In this document: one piece after another, positions 7,681 through 14,215 of the stretch
How positions within the stretch are numbered: the stretch's first letter is position 1
Layout: every line of letters begins with the position of its first letter
From: Nitrospirota bacterium
Lineage (GTDB): Bacteria > Nitrospirota > UBA9217
Direction of reading: 5' to 3'
Assembly: GCA_013334545.1 (NCBI GenBank)
Contig: JAAXXJ010000028.1
Span: forward strand, 1-18,924
DNA length: 18,924 nt
Notes under the pieces: model-generated
What the model was told of the DNA's origin: nothing
The model's input: the letters and a program-made list of their open reading frames with translations, nothing else
The model's database searches: none
Translations under genes and position numbers: made by a program

Positions 7681-8850
7681 ATGAACGTCATCCATTTCTC
7701 CCCGCATTTCCCTGACAACTACTACCCGTTCAGTGTCGGTCTGAAGCAGGCAGGCGCGAACGCGCTCGGGATCGGCGATGCCCCGAACGAGAGTCTGCGG
7801 CCAGAACTGCGGGGTGCGCTGATGGAGTACTATCGCGTGGGCAGCATGGAGGACTACGACCAGGTCCTGCGGGCGGTAGGCTACTTCACCCATCGTTACG
7901 GCAAGATGGACCGGATCGATTCGTTCAATGAGCACTGGCTTGACCTTGAGGCGCGGATCCGGACGGACTTCAACCTGTTCGGCCTGCGCACGGACGCCAT
8001 CGATCTGGTAAAGCGGAAATCAAGGATGAAGGAGCGCTTCCGCCACGCGGGCATTGCGGTCGCGCGGGGGGCCGTGGTCCATGATATCGCTGCCGCACGG
8101 GCGCTTATCAGGGACACCGGCTATCCTGTCGTTGCGAAGCCGGACCGGGGCGTGGGCGCCTTGTACACCTATAAGATCAGGAACGATGCCGAGCTGACAG
8201 TGTTCTTCCGATCAAAGCCCGATGTTGAATTTATCATGGAGGAGTTCATTGACGGCGAGATCATGAGCTTCGATGGCTTGGCCGACCGCGACGGGAAGAT
8301 CGTGTTCTCTACGGGTCATGCGTACATGAGCGGCATCATGGAGACGGTGACCGAGGACGAGCATATCTACTACTGCTCCTTCCGCGCGCTCCCTGCTGAC
8401 CTCGAGGAAGCGGGCCGCGCCGCGGTGGCGGCCTTCGACGTGCGCGAGCGGTTCTTCCATATCGAGTTCTTCAGGACACGGAAGGACGGGAAGATCGTGG
8501 CGCTGGAAGTGAACATGCGGCCGCCGGGCGGGTACACCACCGACATGTTCAACTATGCCAATGACATCGATATCTACCAGGAATGGGCGAACGTGGTGGT
8601 CCGGAACGAGTTCCGGGCGACGTACGACCGGAAGTATCACTGCTGCTACATCGGACGAAAGAACGGGAAGCGCTATGTCCGGACGCATGAGCAGGTGGTG
8701 CTGGAGCTGGGGCCCCTGCTGGTGTTCCACACGCCGGTGAGCGGCGTGTTCCGCTCGGCAATCGGCGATTACGGCTACCTTGTCAGGTCAGCGAGCATGG
8801 ACGATGTCCGGAAGGCAATCGATATCGTGCATGGGACAGAGAAGGGCTGA
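7681..8850 (+). CDS. ATP-grasp ligase of unknown substrate (389 aa)
   Basis: Predicted carboxylate-amine/thiol ligase: it activates a carboxylate with ATP as an acyl phosphate and joins it to a nucleophile; both substrates are unknown. The order is an N-terminal Rossmann-like pre-ATP-grasp region (1-110), an ATP-binding lid with K153 (PVVAKPDRGVGA), the EEFIDGEIMSFDG strand (187-199) and the metal-binding motif ALEVNMRPPGG (274-284; E276, N278). E262 in FFHIEFF is a further candidate. A C-terminal extension (300-389) may close the site. It is not one of the housekeeping members (PurK, PurD, Ddl, CarB, AccC) by length or motif. The start lacks a strong ribosome binding site. The stop is two bases before the hydrolase ATG, so the two are surely co-transcribed. 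Confidence 0.85.
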   Translation: MNVIHFSPHFPDNYYPFSVGLKQAGANALGIGDAPNESLRPELRGALMEYYRVGSMEDYDQVLRAVGYFTHRYGKMDRIDSFNEHWLDLEARIRTDFNLFGLRTDAIDLVKRKSRMKERFRHAGIAVARGAVVHDIAAARALIRDTGYPVVAKPDRGVGALYTYKIRNDAELTVFFRSKPDVEFIMEEFIDGEIMSFDGLADRDGKIVFSTGHAYMSGIMETVTEDEHIYYCSFRALPADLEEAGRAAVAAFDVRERFFHIEFFRTRKDGKIVALEVNMRPPGGYTTDMFNYANDIDIYQEWANVVVRNEFRATYDRKYHCCYIGRKNGKRYVRTHEQVVLELGPLLVFHTPVSGVFRSAIGDYGYLVRSASMDDVRKAIDIVHGTEKG

Positions 8851-8852
8851 TC

Positions 8853-9596
8853 ATGGACCGCCAATACCACCGGTGGCACAGCCCGAACCTGGGACAGGAC
8901 ATGGAGCTGCTGGTATTCGGTCATGCAGGCCAGCCGTATATCGTGTTCCCCACGTCCAGCGGTCGCTTCTTCGATTTCGAGAACAACGGGATGGTCCATG
9001 CCGCGGAGCGGTTCCTGGAAGAGGGGAAGGTCCGGCTCTATTGCGCCGACAGCATCGATCCGCAGTCCTGGGACAGCCGGGAAAAGGGGCCGGTGGAAAA
9101 GGCCCGCAGGCACAACGATTATGCCCAATATATCGTGCAGGAGGTCGTGCCGTTCATCCACAGGCACAGCGGGAGCAAGGAGCGCATCATGTGCACCGGC
9201 GTCAGCATGGGCGCTTCCCACGCGGTCCTGTTCTTCCTGAAGCATCCGGACGTGTTCAAGGGGACCATTGCCCTGAGCGGCGTGTATAATTTCCGCTTCT
9301 TCCTGGGCAATTACCAGGGCAACAGCCCGGAAGTCTACTATAATTCACCGCTCGATTTCCTGCCGAACCTCGACGACCCCGCCATCCTTGAACAATACCG
9401 GAAGAGCGACATCATTGTCTGCGTGGGCCAGGGCGCCTGGGAGGAGCCGATGATCGCGGACACGCTTCGGCTGCGGGACATCCTGCAGGCAAAGGGCGTT
9501 CCCTGCTGGGTCGATCTCTGGGGCCATGATGTGAACCACGACTGGCCGTGGTGGCGGAAGCAGTTCCCGTACTTCCTGGAGAAGCTGTACAAGTAA
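8853..9596 (+). CDS. Alpha/beta-hydrolase, putative esterase family (247 aa)
   Basis: Predicted cytosolic serine hydrolase (PF00756/COG4947-like). The nucleophile elbow is GVSMGAS with S118. H225 or H229 in WGHDVNHDWPWW is the likely catalytic His. The acid is probably D184-E198 region, not resolved. There is no signal peptide, so it acts in the cytoplasm, unlike many PF00756 esterases. The ATG follows GAAGGG by 7 bases and lies two bases after the stop of the ATP-grasp gene. It may release, trim or transfer the product of the ligase, or act as an acyl carrier for it; this is inference from the tight coupling. The exporter gene begins 11 bases after its stop. Confidence 0.83.
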   Translation: MDRQYHRWHSPNLGQDMELLVFGHAGQPYIVFPTSSGRFFDFENNGMVHAAERFLEEGKVRLYCADSIDPQSWDSREKGPVEKARRHNDYAQYIVQEVVPFIHRHSGSKERIMCTGVSMGASHAVLFFLKHPDVFKGTIALSGVYNFRFFLGNYQGNSPEVYYNSPLDFLPNLDDPAILEQYRKSDIIVCVGQGAWEEPMIADTLRLRDILQAKGVPCWVDLWGHDVNHDWPWWRKQFPYFLEKLYK

Positions 9597-9607
9597 GCGA
9601 ACCGAAC

Positions 9608-10375
9608 ATGACGATGTCCATCCTTGATCTCATCGCTGTCGGCCTTGCCGCGGTGGCAGGCGGATTCGTGAACGCGATCGCAGGCGGCGGCACGCTCATC
9701 ACCTTCCCCATGCTGATCGCGGTCGGCATACCGCCCGTGATCGCGAACGTGACGAACACGGTCGCGCTCTGCCCGGGATACGTGGGCGGCACGTACGCCC
9801 AGCGCCGCGATCTGCAGGGGCAGAAGAAACGCATGGGGATGCTCCTGCCCACGGGCATCCTCGGCGGCATCACCGGAGGCATCCTGCTCCTCTCGACGAG
9901 CGACGCCACGTTCCGGAATCTCATTCCGTACCTGATCCTGACCGCCGTCATCCTGCTGGCGTTCCAGGACCAGATGCGGAACGCGGTCATGGCGCGCATG
10001 AGCGGCAGCGACAGCACCCATCCCTATGAGGCCTGGGCCATCCCGCCGATATTCTTTGCCGCGATCTACGGGGGCTATTTCGGAGCAGGGCTGGGCGTGA
10101 TGATGCTGGCTGTCCTGGGCCTCGTGCTGGACGACTCGCTCACCCGGCTGAACGCCTTGAAGCAGTCGCTTTCCTTCGCCATCAATATCGCGGCTGCCCT
10201 CTTCTTCCTCTTCTCCGGCAAGGTCTTCTGGACCGCTGCCGCAGTTATGGCCGTGGGCGCGCTCGCTGGCGGCGTGCTCGGCGGCAGGGTGGCGAGCAGG
10301 ATCCAGCCGATCGTCCTGCGGTGGATCGTCATCGTCATCGGTGTGAGCGTCGCGATCGTCTATTTTGTCCGGTGA
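9608..10375 (+). CDS. TauE/SafE-family exporter (255 aa)
   Basis: Inner-membrane permease of the TauE/SafE (former DUF81) family, known members of which export sulfite, sulfoacetate or related anions. The glycine-rich signature is seen in both halves of the protein: GGFVNAIAGGGTLITFP near residues 19-35 and GGYFGAGLGVMML near residue 160. About seven or eight hydrophobic segments can be counted. I chose the ATG at 9608 because the open frame before it overlaps the hydrolase end; an ATG two codons later is also possible. The spacing of 11 bases suggests that it shares the transcript of the ATP-grasp/hydrolase pair and may export their product, or that it handles sulfite. Confidence 0.85.
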   Translation: MTMSILDLIAVGLAAVAGGFVNAIAGGGTLITFPMLIAVGIPPVIANVTNTVALCPGYVGGTYAQRRDLQGQKKRMGMLLPTGILGGITGGILLLSTSDATFRNLIPYLILTAVILLAFQDQMRNAVMARMSGSDSTHPYEAWAIPPIFFAAIYGGYFGAGLGVMMLAVLGLVLDDSLTRLNALKQSLSFAINIAAALFFLFSGKVFWTAAAVMAVGALAGGVLGGRVASRIQPIVLRWIVIVIGVSVAIVYFVR

Positions 10376-10404
10376 GGTTCGGCGCGGGCATAGGGATGGC
10401 GGCG

Positions 10405-10435
10405 AAGGTTGGGGGGATGCGTTTCCCCCTGCCTT
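10405..10435 (+). terminator. Hairpin without T-run after the exporter gene
   Basis: An imperfect stem, AAGG..GGGGGA pairing with TCCCCC..CCTT, starts 30 bases after the exporter stop. No T-run follows, so termination here would be weak or factor-dependent. Confidence 0.35.
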
Positions 10436-10483
10436 AAAGATCAACCGGCGCCGTGATCGGCTTGAGGGCGGAACGGGCCCGCC

Positions 10484-10512
10484 TTGACAATATGGTCATA
10501 CATCGGTTACCC
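10484..10512 (+). promoter_or_regulatory. Promoter with Crp/Fnr-type operator before the regulator gene
   Basis: TTGACA at 10484-10489 with TTACCC 17 bases on (10507-10512) forms a plausible sigma70 promoter. The -35 hexamer overlaps a palindrome TGAC-N6-GTCA (10485-10498), the size of a Crp/Fnr dimer site. Binding there would block the polymerase, so negative autoregulation is a reasonable guess. Confidence 0.5.
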
Positions 10513-10537
10513 TCTTCATAAGGAAGGAAGCCTGGCC

Positions 10538-11179
10538 ATGAACCCCTTGACCAAGAAAGAATTCCAGCAGTATTTTCCCTTCTTCCGGACCTGCCCGGAT
10601 GCCATGGTGGACGACATGCTTTCGTCCATGAGCCATCACCATTTTCGAAAGGGCCAGATGGTATTTCTCGAGAATGATGCCTGCACAGTCCTTGCCTTTC
10701 TCCTCTCGGGAGACATCAGGGTTTACATGCTCGGCGAAGAGGGCAGGGAGATCACGTTGTATGACGTTCTTCAGGGAGAGACCTGCATCCTGAATGTTGC
10801 CTGCATCCTGTCCAGCACGCCCTACCCTGCCCGCGCCATGGTGATAGAGGAAGGGGACGCCTACCTGATCAGCGCAGGGGATTTCCGCAGGTTCGTGGAC
10901 CGATATGCCGAGATGCGGACCTTCGTTTATGCCGGGCTCGGCGGGCGGCTGATCTCCATGATGAGGCTGGTCGAGGAAGTGGCCTTCCGGCGGCTCGACG
11001 AGCGGCTGCGCCATTACCTCGCTGAAAAGAATGAGGACGGCGTGCTGAACACCACGCACCAGAAGATCGCCAACGAGCTGGGCACCTCCCGGGAGATCAT
11101 CAGCCGACTTCTCGGCGAGCTTGAGCGGAAGGGGGTGGTCTCCCTCTCCCGGAACCGGATCGAAGTCCTCACGCTCTAG
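10538..11179 (+). CDS. Crp/Fnr-family transcriptional regulator (213 aa)
   Basis: Cytosolic homodimeric DNA-binding protein. An N-terminal cyclic-nucleotide-binding-like beta-roll (about 13-125) is followed by a long dimer helix (about 130-160) and a winged helix-turn-helix (172-207, TTHQKIANELGTSREIISRLL). The recognition helix carries E186, S189 and R190 (EIISR), the arrangement seen in FNR (E-x-x-S-R), which reads TTGA-type half sites. There is no FNR-like N-terminal cysteine cluster; C19, C49, C83 and C89 are scattered, with GETCILNVACIL suggesting a possible redox or ligand-sensing role (inference). The ATG at 10538 follows AAGGAAGG; an in-frame TTG at 10484 belongs to the promoter. It follows the exporter by 162 bases in the same direction. 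Confidence 0.92.
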   Translation: MNPLTKKEFQQYFPFFRTCPDAMVDDMLSSMSHHHFRKGQMVFLENDACTVLAFLLSGDIRVYMLGEEGREITLYDVLQGETCILNVACILSSTPYPARAMVIEEGDAYLISAGDFRRFVDRYAEMRTFVYAGLGGRLISMMRLVEEVAFRRLDERLRHYLAEKNEDGVLNTTHQKIANELGTSREIISRLLGELERKGVVSLSRNRIEVLTL

Positions 11180-11209
11180 ATTGCAAGCATTGCGCCTGTC
11201 ATTCCCGTG

Positions 11210-11243
11210 GTGAATATTCACGTCCTGTCCGTGAAAAAGTCAC
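11210..11243. promoter_or_regulatory. Two palindromes before the DUF5666 lipoprotein gene
   Basis: In the 220-base gap after the regulator there is a perfect 12-base palindrome gtgaatattcac (11210-11221). Ten bases on lies GTGA-AAAAG-TCAC (11231-11243), flanked by CTGT and ACAG-like bases. They resemble operator sites. No convincing promoter or terminator was recognised in the rest of the gap. Confidence 0.3.
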
Positions 11244-11399
11244 AGACCTTTTCCTCCAATCCTTTTATCCTATAGGCAACTACCCTCCAGAACCAGAAAG
11301 ACGCTGATCAACTAAGAGTTGCGAAAGTATCCTTATCGTCCAGAGGCTGTATCCTGGCGTCCGTCTGGGTCGATTCTGGAGTAACGAGAGGAGGTTACC

Positions 11400-12887
11400 A
11401 TGAAGAGACGTAATGAAAATGAAAGAGAGGCATCGGTTATCGGTATCATTGCATTGGCGGCGCTTGTTCTCCTGTCCTCCTGCAGCGGCGGGGGGAGCAG
11501 CGGCGGAGGAGCAACAACGACCACTGCCAGCTCGCCGGTCATCACTACGGGGACGATGACGACGGGCAGCGTCATCGTGAACGGGGTCCGCTTCACGGCG
11601 GATTCCGGCGCAACCATCAGGGTCGATGACAATCCCGGCAGGCCGGAAACTGAACTGCGGGACGGGATGCAGGTCAAGGTAAAGGGGCAGATCAACGACG
11701 ACCGGATCACCGGCCGGTTCGAAACGGTCGAGGCAGAGCCGGAGGTCCGCGGGAAGCTCACGTCCCTGGGCACCGGCAGCTTTGCCGTCAATGGCCAGAT
11801 CGTGTACGTCGATGACTCGACCGTGTTCGAGGACCGGATCGCCGGAGTGTTCAGCGCCATTACGTTTACCGCCCTCGGGAACGCGAACGAGGTCGAGGTC
11901 CATGGCGGGAGGGACGACCAGGGCCGCGTCCGCGCCACGCGGGTGGAGCGGCGTGACGACAGCCCCCTGGACGAGGTGAAGGGCACGATCTCCACCGTGC
12001 CGAACGGCGCAACCTTCACGCTCACGAATGGAACGATATCGATCACCGTGAGCTACGGCACGGCGACCATCACGCCCGCCGGCGCCACCCTCAGCCAGGG
12101 AGACTTCGTCCAGGTGCATGGGAGCTTCAGCGCCGGCACCTTCACCGCAAGTCTGATCAACCGCGAGGACCTCGAGGACGCTGAATTCGAGCCCACGGAG
12201 GGACAGGAGTTCGAGGTCGAGGGGCATATCAACGGATTCACGGCCCATCCGGGCGAGTTCCAGGTGGAAGGCAGGACCGTGCGGACGACGCTGAGCACCC
12301 GGTTCGAGGGCGGTTCGTCTGCTGACCTGGACAACAATGTGAAAGTGGAGGCTGAAGGCCACCTGAGCATCGGTGCGCTGGTGGCCGACAAGATCAAATT
12401 CAAGAGTGCGCAGGTCCGCATCGAGGCCCTTGCCACGGCTATCGACACGACGGCGCGGACGGTGACGGTCATGGGAAGAACGGTCCAGGCAAACGACCTG
12501 ACCCGGTTCGACGATGCACTGAACACGATCACTGCGAACACGGACCGTGTGGAGGTCCGCGCGTATGTGGACAAGGCTGGGACGATCATCGCTATCCGCC
12601 TGAAGAAGGTAGGCGGCGGCAGCGACGCGCTCCAGGCGCCGGTCTCAGCCAAAAACGCGACGGCAAAGACCCTGACGCTTCTGGACGGAGGCAATGCCAT
12701 TGCCGTATCCTTGAGCGGTACGCCGGAAGACCACTTCCTGAATTATGTCCATGCCCCCATCGGTTCTGTTGCATTCTTCGGAGCGGTGACCCCCGCGTCG
12801 GGGACCACCGCGGGAACGCTGGTGAAGGTAAAGGGCACGTTCAGCGCAGGATCGATTACCGGAACGGAGGCGGAGCTGGAAAATTGA
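11400..12887 (+). CDS. DUF5666-type lipoprotein with tandem repeats (495 aa)
   Basis: Exported lipoprotein of unknown function. A short charged N-terminus, a hydrophobic segment (13-25) and a lipobox LSSC put the lipidated Cys at C28, followed by a Gly/Ser linker. The rest is a chain of about five to six beta-rich units of 60-70 residues with the recurring pattern of a VNG.xF.. strand, a D.xT.f.. strand, and G..V.V.G, e.g. VRFTADSGATIRVDD, GQIVYVDDSTVFED and GRTVQANDLTRFDD. This fits the DUF5666 small-barrel repeat. A very strong ribosome binding site (GAGAGGAGGT, 11386-11395) precedes the ATG. It ends at its own terminator. Whether it sits on the inner or outer membrane cannot be told; the residue after Cys is Ser, which suits the outer membrane. 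Confidence 0.83.
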   Translation: MKRRNENEREASVIGIIALAALVLLSSCSGGGSSGGGATTTTASSPVITTGTMTTGSVIVNGVRFTADSGATIRVDDNPGRPETELRDGMQVKVKGQINDDRITGRFETVEAEPEVRGKLTSLGTGSFAVNGQIVYVDDSTVFEDRIAGVFSAITFTALGNANEVEVHGGRDDQGRVRATRVERRDDSPLDEVKGTISTVPNGATFTLTNGTISITVSYGTATITPAGATLSQGDFVQVHGSFSAGTFTASLINREDLEDAEFEPTEGQEFEVEGHINGFTAHPGEFQVEGRTVRTTLSTRFEGGSSADLDNNVKVEAEGHLSIGALVADKIKFKSAQVRIEALATAIDTTARTVTVMGRTVQANDLTRFDDALNTITANTDRVEVRAYVDKAGTIIAIRLKKVGGGSDALQAPVSAKNATAKTLTLLDGGNAIAVSLSGTPEDHFLNYVHAPIGSVAFFGAVTPASGTTAGTLVKVKGTFSAGSITGTEAELEN

Positions 12888-12896
12888 GCCTCCGGA

Positions 12897-12939
12897 GAGG
12901 GGCGGCAAGAAGTATGCAATATGCCGCCCCTCTTGTTTT
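12897..12939 (+). terminator. Rho-independent terminator of the DUF5666 gene
   Basis: An 11-pair GC-rich stem (12897-12907 with 12922-12932) and a 14-base loop, followed by ttgtttt. It starts 10 bases after the stop codon. Confidence 0.85.
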
Positions 12940-12994
12940 CCCCAGGTCGGTATGCACGTCAGGGCTCGCACGCCGGAATGAAGGAGATCTGTAA

Positions 12995-13015
12995 ATGAAG
13001 AGAACTATACCATAG
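12995..13015 (+). other. Possible six-codon leader ORF (MKRTIP)
   Basis: ATG AAG AGA ACT ATA CCA TAG, with AAGGAG at 12981-12986 placed 8 bases before the ATG. It ends 21 bases before the start of the secreted repeat protein. It could be a translated leader peptide, the remains of a gene start, or chance. Confidence 0.25.
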
Positions 13016-13036
13016 AACGGAAGGGAGGAGAGGATC

Positions 13037-13450
13037 ATGCGTACGATGAGAACAGCAAGACTGGTGGCGGCAATTGCATTGCTGGTGTTGGTGGGTGCGG
13101 CGGGTGCAGCCTGGGCTGACCACCACGCCGTAAAGGTGGAAAAGAAGGAGGGCGTCGGTAGCTACCTGGCGGACAGCAAGGGCATGACGCTCTACGTGTT
13201 CAAGAAGGACACCGCGGGCAAGAGCGCCTGCGCCGGCGAGTGCGTGGTGAAGTGGCCGCTGTACTTCCGGGAAAAAGTGGCCGCCCCCGCGGGGACCAAG
13301 GCCGAGGATTTCGGCACGATCACCCGGGAGGACGGGAAGAAGCAAACCACCTACAAAAGTATGCCGCTCTACTATTTCACCGGCGACGCGAAGCCGGGCG
13401 ACACGAACGGACAGGGTGTCAAGGATGTCTGGTACGTAGCAGCACCGTGA
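13037..13450 (+). CDS. Secreted repeat protein, COG4315/Lipoprotein_15 type (137 aa)
   Basis: Small exported protein of unknown function. A signal peptide with a clear hydrophobic core (about 8-24) and an AWA-DH cleavage site near residue 27 precedes two copies of the family repeat. The first is GSYLADSKGMTLYVFKKD...CAGECVVKWP (about 41-74, with C65 and C69). The second is GTITREDGKKQTTYKSMPLYYFTGD...GVKDVWYV (about 93-135). The pattern 'new token, Leu-Tyr-x-Phe/Tyr-Phe, Asp, ... W' is that of PF03640. It lacks a lipobox, unlike some relatives. The ATG follows a strong GGGAGGAGAGG ribosome binding site. It lies between two terminators, so it is probably a single-gene transcript. Confidence 0.9.
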   Translation: MRTMRTARLVAAIALLVLVGAAGAAWADHHAVKVEKKEGVGSYLADSKGMTLYVFKKDTAGKSACAGECVVKWPLYFREKVAAPAGTKAEDFGTITREDGKKQTTYKSMPLYYFTGDAKPGDTNGQGVKDVWYVAAP

Positions 13451-13472
13451 GGCAATATCGGAAGAACATGCA

Positions 13473-13502
13473 AGGCCCTGCAGTGATGCAGGGCCTGTTT
13501 TT
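13473..13502 (+). terminator. Rho-independent terminator of the secreted repeat gene
   Basis: A perfect 10-pair stem (13473-13482 with 13487-13496) with GTGA tetraloop, then gtttttc. It lies 22 bases after the stop codon. Confidence 0.93.
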
Positions 13503-13552
13503 CTTTACAGGACACCTGGAATTCGCGACTTTTCCTCGTTCAACCGGTCCTT

Positions 13553-13960
13553 TTAATCCTGCTTCATATTGACCGCGCCTTTGATCAGGACGGCAGCTGA
13601 CGAGAGAAAGAACAGAGCGCCGATCATGACCACAGGAGTAAAGGTCATGGCGCCGTCGGTCACGCCCCGCAAGACCAGCCCGGCAGGCATGATGAACGCG
13701 AGGATGGCAAGACGGGAGCCGCGCTGTTTCTAGGTATCATCCAGCGGCAGGCGGCCGATCAACGAGCCATAGATAAGATTGTACAGCGCGAAGGGCATAC
13801 CATGAGTATGGCCGGCCTTCAGGAGCACCCGCGGTAGCGGCATTGCGTAGAAGCCGCGGGAGAAAGAGGCGTCCATCGTGAAGCCGAGCGTGAACCCGCC
13901 AAAGGCAGCAATGAACAGGACGATGCCGCCGATGATGATATTCTGTCGGCCGTAGTTCAT
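13553..13960 (-). pseudogene. Small multi-pass membrane protein interrupted by one in-frame TAG
   Basis: The minus-strand frame from the ATG at 13960 codes 76 residues, meets TAG at 13730-13732, then stays open for 58 more residues to TAA at 13553-13555. The downstream part (KQRGSRLAILAFIMPAGLVLRG..., then PVVMIGALFFLSSAAVLIKG) is again membrane-type, so this was one protein of about 135 residues with about four hydrophobic segments. A conserved-looking KAGHTHGMPFALYN loop lies before the break. The start has an excellent GGAGGT 6 bases upstream. I do not recognise the family. A single base change, a sequencing error or amber readthrough could each explain the break; five other genes here (hppA, YkgJ-type, guaA, sulfite oxidase, Crp/Fnr) end with TAG, so general amber recoding is unlikely. 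Confidence 0.75.
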
Positions 13961-14126
13961 AGAGAGACCTCCACGGTGATGAACACAGAAATCAGCTGCC
14001 GACGTGCTGCATCCGGAATACCGGCGGAATTTGCAGTGAGGTCACGGCGGGCATGCGGAACCAAGCGTTTCTACGGGAATACGAAGGAACAATGTTGTCA
14101 ATCGTTTCCCTTTTTTACACCCCATT

Positions 14127-14197
14127 CACAGGCTCACACAGGCTATCATAGCTGACAAGTGGCAAGCCTGCAAGCTGACAAGTTTGTATCACAAACT
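14127..14197. repeat. Cluster of short direct and inverted repeats
   Basis: The 255-base gap between the second TauE gene and the small membrane protein gene has three repeat patterns. cacaggct occurs twice (14127-14134, 14137-14144). agctgacaagt occurs twice (14150-14160, 14173-14183). A perfect hairpin AGTTTGT-ATC-ACAAACT lies at 14181-14197. No T-run or clear promoter was seen. The hairpin follows the stop of the minus-strand TauE gene by 18 bases. Confidence 0.6.
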
Positions 14198-14215
14198 GCA
14201 GGGACTCTCGAAAAG

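Noticed and set aside
9338..10444. A 368-codon open frame on the minus strand
   Set aside because: It lies antisense to the hydrolase and TauE genes, its product is a low-complexity Asp/His/Arg-rich chain with no family resemblance, and the plus-strand genes have clear motifs. High GC keeps such shadows open.
11280..12362. A 360-codon open frame on the minus strand
   Set aside because: It is antisense to the DUF5666 lipoprotein, which has a signal, lipobox, ribosome binding site and terminator. The antisense product has no recognisable domain.
13730..13732. Genome-wide recoding of TAG as an amino acid
   Set aside because: hppA, the YkgJ-type gene, guaA, the sulfite oxidase gene and the Crp/Fnr gene all end in TAG at their expected family ends, so TAG is an ordinary stop here.
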